Assembly (NCBI GenBank): GCA_030447865.1
Contig: JAUJOD010000002.1
Location: 582,473 to 646,472, forward strand
DNA length: 64,000 bases
DNA from: Nocardioidaceae bacterium
Lineage (GTDB): Bacteria > Actinomycetota > Actinomycetes > Propionibacteriales > Nocardioidaceae
Direction of reading: 5' to 3'
Position 1 is the first letter of the stretch; every line of letters starts with the position of its first letter. Shown here piece after piece: positions 9,328-17,877 of the stretch. Both the position numbers and the translations under genes were made by a program. A model generated the notes under the pieces. It ran no database searches. It was not told the DNA's origin and worked only from the letters and a program-made list of their open reading frames with translations.

Positions 9328-9717
9328 TCAGGAAGTTTCCAGCACAGCGATACCCACGTCGCGTGCGGCACCCGCCAGTGCACTGTCGAAGGTGGCAAGC
9401 CGGGTTCGGTTGCTCAGCGCGGTGTCCAAGACACAGCAGTCTGGGAGCTTGAGTCCCGTGGAGACCCGGAGCCGCGCCAAGCGCAACGATTGATCGCTCC
9501 CGCCGTCGGCTGCGGTCAAACCCATCGCGTCGAGCTCTGCCAGCATCGCATGCTCTCGGCCGACATTCACGCCGCCGACGAGGACCTCTGCAAGCGTCAG
9601 AGGATGCACGAGAAGCGCCGCCCCAGCTGTCTGCCGCAGGATGCTTCTTGCGGCGCCAGAATGTCTATCGTTCCCAGCCAAATGGGCGATGAGGACGCTC
9701 GCGTCGAGGGTGATCAA
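9328..9717 (-). CDS. vapC: PIN-domain ribonuclease toxin, VapC type
   Basis: 129 residues. A PIN fold with the usual acidic residues: D5 in ITLDASVLIAHL, E in HPLTLAEVLVGG, and D in GLKLPDCCVLDTAL and TRLATFDSAL. VapC toxins are metal-dependent RNases that cut tRNA or rRNA and stop translation. Its ATG overlaps the stop of the antitoxin gene by four bases (ATGA). It ends 25 bases beyond the dgt start. The exact RNA target cannot be inferred. Confidence 0.88.
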   Translation of the reverse strand: MITLDASVLIAHLAGNDRHSGAARSILRQTAGAALLVHPLTLAEVLVGGVNVGREHAMLAELDAMGLTAADGGSDQSLRLARLRVSTGLKLPDCCVLDTALSNRTRLATFDSALAGAARDVGIAVLETS

Positions 9718-9977
9718 TCGGGCCAGTCTCGGCGCAACTCGGCAAGGTATCCCGGCGGAAAGGCGTCGGTGTACTTGCCACTCGTTTCTTTTATCGCGGC
9801 TAGCCGCCGCTCAATCTCAGCATCATGGGTGTCTTCGAGCGTCGCAGCGCCTGTCGTGACCAACCGCAGTAGCAACTTACTCCGCGGCTCTCCTGGCCAG
9901 CGCTGCGCCGCGAGGTCAATAGCGCGCGCAACGGCCGGCGTCTCGGTGATCTGGTGGCGCGGCCGGGTTGTGGGCAT
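9714..9977 (-). CDS. vapB: VapB-type antitoxin
   Basis: 87 residues, basic N-terminus (MPTTRPRHQITETPAVARA) that is probably the DNA-binding part, and an acidic-aromatic C-terminus (KYTDAFPPGYLAELRRDW) suited to blocking the PIN active site. It precedes the toxin gene and overlaps it by ATGA. TACACT ends exactly six bases before the ATG, with no Shine-Dalgarno sequence, so the mRNA is probably leaderless and autoregulated by the VapBC complex. The antitoxin family is inferred mainly from context. Confidence 0.8.
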   Translation of the reverse strand: MPTTRPRHQITETPAVARAIDLAAQRWPGEPRSKLLLRLVTTGAATLEDTHDAEIERRLAAIKETSGKYTDAFPPGYLAELRRDWPD

Positions 9978-9983
9978 GCGGCA

Positions 9984-9989
9984 AGTGTA
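9984..9989 (-). promoter_or_regulatory. vapB -10 box (leaderless promoter)
   Basis: TACACT on the minus strand, six bases before the vapB ATG, matches TANNNT at the distance expected for transcription beginning at the start codon. The nearby dyad GGGTGT-C-ACACCC (10003-10015) sits where a -35 or operator would be. Confidence 0.5.
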
Positions 9990-10002
9990 CCACCGTAGGG
10001 AG

Positions 10003-10051
10003 GGGTGTCACACCCACTCCGATAGGCACTGACTCCCCGGCAACCGGTTGC
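10003..10051. repeat. Two short palindromes between vapB and sulfatase
   Basis: GGGTGT-C-ACACCC at 10003-10015 and the perfect 12-base palindrome GCAACCGGTTGC at 10040-10051. The first overlaps the likely upstream promoter zone of vapBC and may be its operator; the second is close to the sulfatase stop and may be part of its 3' end. Neither is followed by a T-run. Confidence 0.4.
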
Positions 10052-10078
10052 TTACCCGTCAACCGCCTGAGACAGCGG

Positions 10079-11593
10079 CTACTGCTGACAATGGCGTCCG
10101 CCGCACGACCGATACTGCTCATAAAGGCGCTCAAGTCGGTCCTGCTCAGCTCGATAGCCCGGGAGTCCCGCGAGGTTCTGCTCCTCGTAGGGGTCCATGT
10201 TGAGGTCGTACATCTCCACTTCGTCCGTCTGTGGGTAGTGGGTGTACTTCCATCCGTCGCTGGTAACGATGCCCTGCATAGTCCACGAGACACCCGAAAG
10301 GCGTTGCGCCTCGGTCCGAGAGAGCGTTGCCCCCCGTTCGATCTGGGTGTCGGTCAGCTCAGAGGCTTGCGCCGTTTCGATCACCTGGACGCGGTCGGTG
10401 CTCAGCGACCCGCGGATGAGTTTGAGCAGGCTTACGCCGTCGATCTGCGCCTCCTCCTGGTCGCGCCACTGCCGGGTCATGCTCAAAATAGTCGGAGTCA
10501 CGTCTTGCAGACCGGTCACGTTGTCATACGTCGCACCAGCCGGAAATCCCGGTCCGCGAATGATCAGTGGAACCCGACTGGCCGGCTCGTACGCGACCCC
10601 CTTGCCGTAGGAGATGCGGTGCTGCCCCTGCATTTGGCCGTTGTCTGAGACAAAGATGAAGTACGTGTTTCGGAGTTCTCCCGACCTCCTCACTTCACGA
10701 ACGATGCGGGCAACCTCGTCGTCCACCGAGCGCAAAGACTCTCGACGCTGGGCCAACTTCTCCTGCATCGCAGCGATCTGCGCGACGGTCAGCGGTGGTA
10801 GCGACTGCATGGCTTGCCGCTTGTCGGTCATGTCCGCCTCATTGAACGACGGGTCAACTGGCAACCGTGGCCCGACGTACGTGTCGCGGTACTGTTCCTC
10901 GACGTACGGCGACACCGGGTCATCAGATGTTTCGCGGGGAGTCCCGGTGTGTGGGGCGACCCACGACACGTAGGCGAAGTACGGCTGGTCAGCTTTACTG
11001 ATGAAGCCGCGGACCTGCCTGCCGTACTGGTTTGTCATGTGTGTGTCGAACGTCTTGACTCTGCCGTTCAGATTCATGATCTGGTGCATGTAGTTGTACG
11101 TCGACCGTTCAATCGGCACCTTCCACGTGTCCCAGCCCGGCGGGATGTACTCGTAGGTGTCGAAGTCGTTCAGGTACTTCCCGATGATTGCCGTGTCGTA
11201 GTCGTCGGTGAGATAAGTGGCGATTGTCGCCGAGTCGTCGAAGACGGATGCTCCCCCAAGCGGCGCCATGTTGTCCAACACCCCGTGGTTATGGGCGTAC
11301 TGGCCGGTCAGCACGGTAGCTCTCGCCGGGCAGCACACCGGGTACGGCGAGTAGCTTCGCGTGAACGACGTCCCCTGCTCCACCAGCAGAGCTTGGACGT
11401 TCGGCATGTACTCGATGTCTTCGACCGTCGCGTCGTCCACCATGAGCAGTACGACGTTCGGCGGCTGCGCCGGGTGTGCGGATGCGGGTGCTGACTGGGG
11501 TGCGGGTACCGGTGACAACGAGGCGACACTTGGCGTCCCCAACGCAGCGACACCCACCACTGCGGCAGCGGCTGGCAACAGATTCCGGATCAT
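10079..11593 (-). CDS. Exported sulfatase (arylsulfatase / GlcNAc-6-sulfatase type)
   Basis: Hydrolyses sulfate esters outside the membrane. 504 residues from the ATG at 11593, chosen because AAGGGGGA precedes it and a signal peptide follows (MIRNLLPAAAAVVGVAALG); a longer frame exists but lacks these. The metal-binding VDDATVED and the sulfatase signature CCPAR (C87-x-P89-x-R91), whose cysteine must be converted to formylglycine, are present, followed by LTGQYAHNHGV. FVSDNGQMQGQHRISYGKG near residue 320 is the second conserved block. No formylglycine-generating enzyme is in the window. The natural substrate is unknown. Confidence 0.92.
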   Translation of the reverse strand: MIRNLLPAAAAVVGVAALGTPSVASLSPVPAPQSAPASAHPAQPPNVVLLMVDDATVEDIEYMPNVQALLVEQGTSFTRSYSPYPVCCPARATVLTGQYAHNHGVLDNMAPLGGASVFDDSATIATYLTDDYDTAIIGKYLNDFDTYEYIPPGWDTWKVPIERSTYNYMHQIMNLNGRVKTFDTHMTNQYGRQVRGFISKADQPYFAYVSWVAPHTGTPRETSDDPVSPYVEEQYRDTYVGPRLPVDPSFNEADMTDKRQAMQSLPPLTVAQIAAMQEKLAQRRESLRSVDDEVARIVREVRRSGELRNTYFIFVSDNGQMQGQHRISYGKGVAYEPASRVPLIIRGPGFPAGATYDNVTGLQDVTPTILSMTRQWRDQEEAQIDGVSLLKLIRGSLSTDRVQVIETAQASELTDTQIERGATLSRTEAQRLSGVSWTMQGIVTSDGWKYTHYPQTDEVEMYDLNMDPYEEQNLAGLPGYRAEQDRLERLYEQYRSCGGRHCQQ

Positions 11594-11718
11594 GGGTCCC
11601 CCTTGGCGGCGATGGGCGTGCCCCGAGGGCACGAGGAAACGTTGACGAGTACTGCCCGAAATGTCAACTTTTGCGCCCTCTTCTCTCGAACCAAGTCCCA
11701 TGAGGACAGACGGCCAGC

Positions 11719-12864
11719 TCAGCCGCCAGAGATCCCGAGCTCGGCCCGAGAGTCGACGCACACGTCGTCGCAGTCGGCCAGCCAGCGGTCGGGCAGCGCC
11801 ACCCGACGCGGGCTCCCCTGGCGGCCGCGTGGCGTGCCGAGCTCGGCTGTCGGGTAAGGCTCGGTCGGGTCAAGGCGGGCCAGCAGCGTGTCAAGAGAGC
11901 GAAGGTTGTCGACCAATCCGAGCGACTGGCGTAGCTCGCCGCCGGCGGCGAACCCCTTGAGGTACCAGGCGATGTGCTTGCGGAACTCCTTGCACCCGCG
12001 CTCCTCCCCCAGGTAGCGCACCAGCAGCTCGGCGTGCCTCCGCATCATCGCCGCCACCTCACCAAGCGTGGGAAGCGGGGCAGGCGACGCCGCCCGGAAT
12101 GCCGCCGCCAAATCCCTGAACAGCCATGGTCTTCCTAGACAACCGCGACCAACCACCACGCCTGCACACCCTGTCTTGTCCATCATCTGCACGGCGTCGG
12201 CGGCCTCCCAGATGTCGCCGTTGCCGAGCACCGGGATGTCGACGTACTCGACGAGCTCGGCGATCGCGTCCCAGTCGGCGGAGCCGGAGTAGTGCTCGGC
12301 GGCGGTGCGCGCGTGCAGCGCGATGGCGGCGCAGCCCGCCTCCTGGGCGATGCGCCCGGCATCGAGGAACGTCAGGTGGGCGTCGTCGATCCCCTTGCGG
12401 GTCTTCAGCGTGACCGGCACGTCGTACGGCGCCGCGGCCGTAACCGTCGCCTCCAGGATCGCCCCGAGCAGCCGCCGCTTCCAAGGGAGGGCGGCTCCGC
12501 CACCTTTTCGGGTCACCTTCGGGACGGGACAGCCGAAATTGAGGTCGATGTGCCCGACGGCGTACTCCTCGCACAAGATCTGAGCCGCCCGAGCCATGTA
12601 CGCCGGGTCGACGCCGTACAACTGCACCGACCGCACAGTCTCGCCAGGGTCGAAGACGAGCATGTCGAGCGTTGTGGAGTCACGCTCAGCTAGGCCGCGG
12701 CTGGTGATCATCTCGCAGACGTACAGGCCCGCGCCCTGCTCGCGGCACAGCGTGCGGAACGCGGCATTGGTGACACCCGCCATCGGCGCCAGCACGACCG
12801 GCGGGTCGACGACGACACGGCCAAGCCGCAAAGCGCCAGCGGACCGAGTCAGCGCACTGCCCAT
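11719..12864 (-). CDS. dusB: tRNA-dihydrouridine synthase
   Basis: Flavin enzyme that reduces uridines in the tRNA D-loop. 381 residues from the ATG at 12864, overlapping the upstream lipoprotein stop by 16 bases; a longer frame adds 11 non-conserved residues. A TIM barrel with LAPMAGVTNAAFR at the start, DLNFGCPVPKV (catalytic cysteine), RKGGGAAL, VTLKTRKGIDD, IALHARTAAEHYSG, VLGNGDIW and VVVGRGCLGRPW. The C-terminal 50 residues are variable. Placement upstream of dgt/dnaG and downstream of glyS is usual in actinobacteria. Confidence 0.95.
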   Translation of the reverse strand: MGSALTRSAGALRLGRVVVDPPVVLAPMAGVTNAAFRTLCREQGAGLYVCEMITSRGLAERDSTTLDMLVFDPGETVRSVQLYGVDPAYMARAAQILCEEYAVGHIDLNFGCPVPKVTRKGGGAALPWKRRLLGAILEATVTAAAPYDVPVTLKTRKGIDDAHLTFLDAGRIAQEAGCAAIALHARTAAEHYSGSADWDAIAELVEYVDIPVLGNGDIWEAADAVQMMDKTGCAGVVVGRGCLGRPWLFRDLAAAFRAASPAPLPTLGEVAAMMRRHAELLVRYLGEERGCKEFRKHIAWYLKGFAAGGELRQSLGLVDNLRSLDTLLARLDPTEPYPTAELGTPRGRQGSPRRVALPDRWLADCDDVCVDSRAELGISGG

Positions 12865-13517
12865 GTGATCGGGTCGGAGTTGTCGGCCGGCCGCCATTGG
12901 ACGCTGAGAACCTTGCCGTGGCGCGGCGCCAGGAACACGATGCAGACGTCAGCCCGCTCCCCCCGGCCGAACTTCTCGGGCAGCGGTTGGTAGTCGCATC
13001 GTTGGAAGGTCGATTTCAAGACGACCGGCTGCACGACTAGGTCGGCGGAGACCTGGCCGTACAGCAAGAGCGGTTGGCCCCCGAGGTCACCCTTGCCGAT
13101 GTTTTTCACTGTCGCCGAGACGTAGTAGACGCTCGACCGTTTGGTCTGGTCGTCGAGCCGAAACTGCGCGAGGTCCCTGATCTCTCCCTGCTCGACCCTC
13201 GTCACTGCGAGCTTGATCAGCGAGTCCTGCTCGGGGTTGGCCGTGAACCGGACCACCGCCGGGTCACCCAGCCTCAGCCTGGTTCCGGAGGGCGTGACAG
13301 CCTCGTCGACCTGCGCGGTGGAGGCCCGCGTGGACGCGGCGGGCGAGTCCGACGACGCTCCGCTGAGGGTGGGCGCCGCTTCCGCTCCGCCCCCGGCCAG
13401 GTCGGAGCAGCCGGTCAACGCGATAGCGCACAACGTCGCCGCGGCCACCGCTCGGCTGACGACCCGGGGGCGCACTCGGCGTTCGCCGTCGTGCACCGGC
13501 ACGCTCAGGACAGACAC
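12849..13517 (-). CDS. Predicted lipoprotein, DUF4352-like
   Basis: 222 residues from the GTG at 13517; the frame further upstream overlaps glyS and reads as shadow. A lipobox (ALTGC) follows the basic-hydrophobic signal RAVAAATLCAIALTGC. A Ser/Thr/Ala-rich linker leads to a beta-rich domain containing VYYVSATVKNIGKGDLGG and a Cys pair (QRCDYQ, ADVCIVF), like surface proteins with a DUF4352/immunoglobulin-like fold. CACAAT lies seven bases before the GTG, suggesting a leaderless transcript. It sits 26 bases from the glyS stop. Function unknown. Confidence 0.75.
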   Translation of the reverse strand: MSVLSVPVHDGERRVRPRVVSRAVAAATLCAIALTGCSDLAGGGAEAAPTLSGASSDSPAASTRASTAQVDEAVTPSGTRLRLGDPAVVRFTANPEQDSLIKLAVTRVEQGEIRDLAQFRLDDQTKRSSVYYVSATVKNIGKGDLGGQPLLLYGQVSADLVVQPVVLKSTFQRCDYQPLPEKFGRGERADVCIVFLAPRHGKVLSVQWRPADNSDPITWAVR

Positions 13518-13543
13518 ACCGCCAATTGTGCCGCCTCGGTGAC

Positions 13544-14935
13544 TCAGCACCCGACAAGGCGTTCGGCGAAGTAGGACGCGACCGAGTCGAGGCCGATGCG
13601 CTCCTGCTTCATCGTGTCGCGCTCCCTGACCGTGGCGGCGTTGTCGTCGAGGGTGTCGAAGTCGACGGTCACGCAGTACGGCGTACCGATCTCGTCCTGC
13701 CTGCGGTAGCGCCGACCGATCGCACCGGCGTCGTCGAAGTCGACGTTCCACGCCGTGCGCAGATCGCTCGCCACCTGCTTCGCCTTCGGCGACAGCTCGG
13801 CGTTGCGCGACAGCGGGAGCACCGCCACCTTGACCGGCGACAGTCGCGGGTCGAGGCGCAGCACGGTGCGCTTGTCGACGCCGCCCTTGGCGTTTGGCGC
13901 CTCGTCCTCGGCGTACGCGTCGATGAGGAAGGCCATCAGCGAGCGGGTGAGGCCGGCCGCAGGTTCGATGACGTACGGCGTCCAGCGCTCGCCCTTGGCT
14001 TGGTCGAAGTACGTGAGGTCCTGCCCCGACGCCGCGCTGTGCGCCTTGAGGTCGAAATCGGTGCGGTTGGCGATCCCCTCCAACTCGTCGAACTCCCGGC
14101 TTGGCAGGTTGAACCGGTACTCGATGTCAACGGTGCGCTTGGAGTAGTGCGACCGCTTCTCTTGAGGGTGCTCGAGGTGGCGCAGGTTGCCGCGGTCGAT
14201 GCCGAGGTCGACGTACCAGTCGGTGCGCAGGTCGATCCAGGTCTGGTGCCACTCGGCGTCGGTGCCCGGCTCGACGAAGAACTCCATCTCCATCTGCTCG
14301 AACTCGCGGGTGCGGAAGATGAAGTTGCCGGGCGTGATCTCGTTGCGGAAGGCCTTGCCGGTCTGGGCGATGCCGAACGGCGGCTTCTTGCGCGTCGAGT
14401 TCATGACGTTGACGAAGTTGAGGAAGATGCCCTGGGCGGTCTCTGGGCGCAGGTAGTGGAGCCCCGAGTCGTCCTCGATGACCCCGAGGAAGGTCTTGAG
14501 CATGCCGTTGAAGGGGCGCGGCTCGGTCCAGGCGCCGCGGGTGCCGCAGTTGGGGCAGGCGATCTCGGCGAGGCCGCCGGTTGGCGGGCGGCCCTTGCGC
14601 GTCTCGAACTCCTCCTCGAGGTGGTCGGCGCGGAACCGCTTGTGGCAGCTCTGACACTCCGTCAACGGGTCGGTGAACGTGGCGAGGTGACCCGACGCCT
14701 CCCAGGTCTTGGTCGGCAGGATCACCGAGGAGTCGAGGCCGACGATGTCGTCGCGGGAGGTGACCATGGCGCGCCACCACTGGCGCTTGATGTTCTCCTT
14801 GAGCTCGACGCCGAGCGGGCCGTAGTCCCAGGCCGACCGGGTGCCCCCGTAGATCTCGCCGCAGGGGAACACGAATCCCCGGCGCTTGCACAAGCTGACG
14901 ACGTTGTCGATGGCTGGGGCGGCCTGCTGGGCCAT
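13544..14935 (-). CDS. glyQS: Glycyl-tRNA synthetase (single-chain, class II)
   Basis: Charges tRNA-Gly. 463 residues, the normal length for the alpha2-type enzyme, from the ATG at 14935 with GGAG eight bases upstream; the frame is open far upstream but that part is non-conserved. Visible blocks: [20 protein letters not shown], the zinc-binding CQSCHKRF with [18 protein letters not shown], motif 2 [20 protein letters not shown], and motif 3 near [16 protein letters not shown]. The C-terminal anticodon-binding domain ends at the stop. It precedes the lipoprotein and dusB genes. Confidence 0.98.
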   Translation of the reverse strand: MAQQAAPAIDNVVSLCKRRGFVFPCGEIYGGTRSAWDYGPLGVELKENIKRQWWRAMVTSRDDIVGLDSSVILPTKTWEASGHLATFTDPLTECQSCHKRFRADHLEEEFETRKGRPPTGGLAEIACPNCGTRGAWTEPRPFNGMLKTFLGVIEDDSGLHYLRPETAQGIFLNFVNVMNSTRKKPPFGIAQTGKAFRNEITPGNFIFRTREFEQMEMEFFVEPGTDAEWHQTWIDLRTDWYVDLGIDRGNLRHLEHPQEKRSHYSKRTVDIEYRFNLPSREFDELEGIANRTDFDLKAHSAASGQDLTYFDQAKGERWTPYVIEPAAGLTRSLMAFLIDAYAEDEAPNAKGGVDKRTVLRLDPRLSPVKVAVLPLSRNAELSPKAKQVASDLRTAWNVDFDDAGAIGRRYRRQDEIGTPYCVTVDFDTLDDNAATVRERDTMKQERIGLDSVASYFAERLVGC

Positions 14936-15053
14936 GAGCGTTCTCCATCCGGCTGGCGGTCGGCGGGTGACTCCTGCGGCAAAGGCGGGAAGCGCACAGG
15001 CTACCCCGCCGCTGACTCGGCCCGCGCCGTTACCTCCCAGCCCGTGGGCGCCT

Positions 15054-15377
15054 TCACCTGCCGCGGGACCTGGCCTCGTTTGGCGACGTGGCGCCTTCGC
15101 CGACGATGATCTCGTACGCCGAGGGCTCGTCGACGGCGTACGACAGCAGCGGCACGACCGCGAGCCTGATCTCGTACGACGAGAGCGCCCGACGGTAGGA
15201 GCCGACGTTCTCCCAGCGGGTCTGCAACACCCACAACGTCGGGTCGTCGAGCGCTCGACCGACCGTGCCTGCGAGGTAGCCGGACTGTTCGGAGAGGCGG
15301 TCAAGGCAACCGGCCAACTCGGAGGTGGCGCGCTCGGCCAGGGCCTCGTCGTACCGAAACCTCGAGATGACCAGCAC
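15054..15377 (-). CDS. Antibiotic-biosynthesis-monooxygenase (ABM) fold protein
   Basis: 107 residues. The pattern [50 protein letters not shown] and [12 protein letters not shown] fits the dimeric ferredoxin-like ABM fold found in small monooxygenases and many uncharacterised proteins. The start is the GTG at 15377, with GGGGAG close by and CAAGAT about six bases upstream, so it may be leaderless. Such a gene often sits upstream of actinobacterial glyS. Whether it is an enzyme is unclear. Confidence 0.75.
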   Translation of the reverse strand: MLVISRFRYDEALAERATSELAGCLDRLSEQSGYLAGTVGRALDDPTLWVLQTRWENVGSYRRALSSYEIRLAVVPLLSYAVDEPSAYEIIVGEGATSPNEARSRGR

Positions 15378-15469
15378 CTCCCCATCTTGCCCCGTCGCAT
15401 CCTCCGGCGGGCGCGGCCCCGGTGGACACGGCCCGACCGGCTGAGCCAGCCCCGGCTAGGGTGGCTTGC

Positions 15470-15853
15470 GTGTCAGCCTCGAACCCAGGATCAAAGCGGA
15501 GCCGGTCCGGTAACCCCGCTACCCGCGCGACGGCTGGTCAGTCCGCGCCAAACTCCGCTCCTTCCAACGCGCCGCCGCGAACGGCGCTGGACGAACGCAG
15601 CCGACGGCTGCTCCTTACGCTATCCAGACTGCCGCGGATCGTGATCCCAGCTGCGGTGTTGGTCCTGATGCTGATCGGGCTGGGTGCGCCCCTGCCGTTC
15701 GCGCTGCCCGCCTTCGGTCTCATTGCGGCCTTCGTGGCCTGGCTGGCGTACCTGTCTTGGCCGGTCCTGGACACCAGGAGCCGCCTCATGCGCGTCCTGA
15801 TGCTTGGGATCGTGGTCGGTTCAGCGGTCGCCCGTACCCAAGGTTGGCTCTAA
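15470..15853 (+). CDS. Small membrane protein, DUF6703-like
   Basis: 127 residues from the GTG at 15470. A Ser/Asn/Ala-rich cytoplasmic N-terminus is followed by [20 protein letters not shown] and [20 protein letters not shown], two membrane helices, then [19 protein letters not shown], a third. TAGGGT ends seven bases before the GTG and no Shine-Dalgarno sequence is present, pointing to a leaderless mRNA. Its 3' end overlaps the convergent PH-domain gene by 33 bases. The family is widespread in actinobacteria and uncharacterised. Confidence 0.75.
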   Translation: MSASNPGSKRSRSGNPATRATAGQSAPNSAPSNAPPRTALDERSRRLLLTLSRLPRIVIPAAVLVLMLIGLGAPLPFALPAFGLIAAFVAWLAYLSWPVLDTRSRLMRVLMLGIVVGSAVARTQGWL

Positions 15854-17269
15854 CCGCCTAAGCGGGGCTCGATGCAACCGTGCCTGACCGGCCAGCTCCC
15901 CGACCAGCGCAGCCGCCTCGGCCATGTCGCGATGCTGTGCCTGCCACCGCTGGACCCCAGAGGGCATGTCAAGGTACACCGTCGCCAGCCCGAGGCGCCG
16001 CTGCACCGGCCCTTGCCTCGCGCTGACACTCTGCACCCGTGCGTACGGCACGAAGAACTGTGTTCGCCGCCAGCGTCCCCACCGGGTCACCGCGCCGCGG
16101 TCCAGCAGCTCCACCCCCAGATGCCGAGCGACCCACGGGTCGAGCCACCTCGCCTGCGCACCGGCAGGCACCACCGCCGCCTCGTCGAGCCGCGCTCCGG
16201 TTACCTCGGCGATCAACGCCACCGCATCTCGTCGGTCTGCAACTGGCATTAGCGAAGCGCCGTGGTGGCTCTGATCGCTCGCGCCGGCGATGTCGACACC
16301 AACCCGCGCCCAGCCCAGCCGCCGCCAGAGGTAGGGCTCCTCCAGCCGCACGCCCTGGATCCGGTCCAGGTCGATGGTCCGGTTGATTGTCGACGTGAGC
16401 CCCGAGCTGGTCTGGATCCCCGTCGGCGTACGCCGCAGCCGGAAATTGGCGTCTCGCATCATCGACGCGACCTGTCGTCTCAGCTGTACGGCGATCCCAA
16501 CGGTCACCGGGACGATCCCTGGCGCCACCGTGACCAGCCCTCGCCAGCCGAAGACCACGCCACCAACAACCAGAGCGACAACCCAGACCACGAGCACAAC
16601 CCACGCGACCACCCCGTCGAGCAGGTTCGCCTGCACCATTCGAGCGGTCGAGATCTCCGCGATCAGCTCACCGCCGGCTCCTTCGGTCGAGTCTGTCGCA
16701 GCCGTCGGCCGACTCCGCGCGACCGCAGTGTGGCGCAGAATCTCCGCCCGCAGCGCCCAGGCGTCCTGACGGCGGAGGTAGGCAAGGTTTACCGACGCTC
16801 CCTCGCCTGCCGCCATGTCGAGGCGTACGGCGGCCAGTCCGCACAGCCGGGGAAGAAACGGCTGGTTGACGTCGACCGACTGCACCCGATTGAGCCGTAC
16901 CTGGCTGCGTTGCCGCACGATCAGGCCGCGGTGATACAGCAGCGTCCCTGACGGTGAGGCGTCGGTGATGATGGCGAACCCGGTGACCCGCCACGACAGC
17001 CAGGACACGAAGACGAGGGCGAGAGCCACGAGCAGCAGCACACCGACCGCCCGCATCAGCAGCGACACCTCGACGTCGCCGTGAAGCGCCCGCCAGATCC
17101 ACTTGAGCTTGTCGAGATCGTCGCGGAACACCCCGAAACCGCTGGCCGCCAGCGCACCAACCAGTTGCCAGGACCGGAAGAAGGGCGTCAGCGGGTGCAG
17201 CCTGCGCAGGGTCGACGCTGACGCTGACGCCTGCGTCGCAGCTGCTGGGGCAGCGTCGGTGGCGCTCAC
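15821..17269 (-). CDS. Membrane protein with bacterial PH domains (YdbT-like)
   Basis: 482 residues. Several hydrophobic segments (VGVLLLVALALVFVSWLSW; VVAWVVLVVWVVALVVGGVV) separate three bacterial PH (DUF304) domains, seen in repeats such as QVRLNRVQSVDVNQPFLPRL, TIDLDRIQGVRLEEPYLWRR and VPYARVQSVSARQGPVQRRL. The GTG start overlaps the stop of the smaller PH protein (GTGA), so the two are translated together, like YdbS/YdbT pairs. YdbT-type proteins are linked to envelope stress or resistance to certain antibiotics in other bacteria, but the function here is unknown. Confidence 0.88.
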   Translation of the reverse strand: MSATDAAPAAATQASASASTLRRLHPLTPFFRSWQLVGALAASGFGVFRDDLDKLKWIWRALHGDVEVSLLMRAVGVLLLVALALVFVSWLSWRVTGFAIITDASPSGTLLYHRGLIVRQRSQVRLNRVQSVDVNQPFLPRLCGLAAVRLDMAAGEGASVNLAYLRRQDAWALRAEILRHTAVARSRPTAATDSTEGAGGELIAEISTARMVQANLLDGVVAWVVLVVWVVALVVGGVVFGWRGLVTVAPGIVPVTVGIAVQLRRQVASMMRDANFRLRRTPTGIQTSSGLTSTINRTIDLDRIQGVRLEEPYLWRRLGWARVGVDIAGASDQSHHGASLMPVADRRDAVALIAEVTGARLDEAAVVPAGAQARWLDPWVARHLGVELLDRGAVTRWGRWRRTQFFVPYARVQSVSARQGPVQRRLGLATVYLDMPSGVQRWQAQHRDMAEAAALVGELAGQARLHRAPLRRLEPTLGTGDR

Positions 17270-17799
17270 AAGCCCGCCGTCAACGCTTCCCCTTTGGCAG
17301 CCAGCCGGTCACGCAGTTCCTGCGCCACGTCAACCGGCACCCCGGGGATGCGCGCGTCCGTGGACGCCGAGGCAGTGACCAACGTGACAGTGGCGATGCC
17401 CAATCGCGCCGACACGGGGTTCGCTGACACCTCGATCACCTGCATCCGGCCATACGGTATGACCGTTAGCCGGCGCACCAGCCGGCCACGGCTCACCAGC
17501 AGGTCCTGCTCGCGCTCGGCGTACCGCCACGCACTCACCACCCGCGGTACGACGAAGAACCACCCCACCACGGCTCCCACCAGCGCGGCGGCAGCCAGGC
17601 CGGAGAAGAGCGCGCCAGTGAGGTCCGCGCCGGCCGCTTCAGACTGCTCGGCGACGAAGCGCCCAAAGGCCAGGAGCGCCAGTCCGAACAGGAGTAGACC
17701 AAGCAGCGGCAACCGGCGCTCGATCGTCAGCTTGGGTGACACCGACCGCCACTCCAGCCCAGGCTCCGCAAAGAGCCGCTGGACGGGTGAGTCACTCAC
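17266..17799 (-). CDS. Membrane protein with one bacterial PH domain (YdbS-like)
   Basis: 177 residues. Two membrane helices (LLGLLLFGLALLAFGRFV and ALVGAVVGWFFVVPRVV) followed by a PH (DUF304) domain with SRGRLVRRLTVIPYGRMQVI and ANPVSARLGIATVTLVTASA. It begins at the GTG at 17799; TAGGCT ends seven bases before it, so it is probably leaderless and its promoter lies back to back with the znuA promoter. It is coupled to the downstream YdbT-like gene. Confidence 0.87.
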   Translation of the reverse strand: MSDSPVQRLFAEPGLEWRSVSPKLTIERRLPLLGLLLFGLALLAFGRFVAEQSEAAGADLTGALFSGLAAAALVGAVVGWFFVVPRVVSAWRYAEREQDLLVSRGRLVRRLTVIPYGRMQVIEVSANPVSARLGIATVTLVTASASTDARIPGVPVDVAQELRDRLAAKGEALTAGL

Positions 17800-17841
17800 A
17801 CCGCCGAGCCTAATCGCGCCGCGGCGCTGGGGCCCAGTGTT

Positions 17842-17871
17842 TTGACAATGGTTTTCATTGCCGGTGATAAT
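17842..17871 (+). promoter_or_regulatory. znuA promoter with embedded Zur-type operator
   Basis: TTGACA (17842-17847) and GATAAT (17866-17871) are near-consensus -35 and -10 boxes with an 18-base spacer. The spacer contains the inverted repeat CAATG-GTTTT-CATTG (17846-17860), the core of a Zur/Fur box, placed to block polymerase when zinc is plentiful. The ATG of znuA comes six bases after the -10, so transcription should begin at or next to the start codon. The operon's last gene encodes Zur, giving a feedback loop. Confidence 0.88.
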
Positions 17872-17877
17872 CGCTTC

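Noticed and set aside
13526-15109. Long 527-residue open frame on the plus strand
   Set aside because: It is antisense to glyQS, with low-complexity Val/Asp/Leu/Arg composition typical of high-GC antisense frames.
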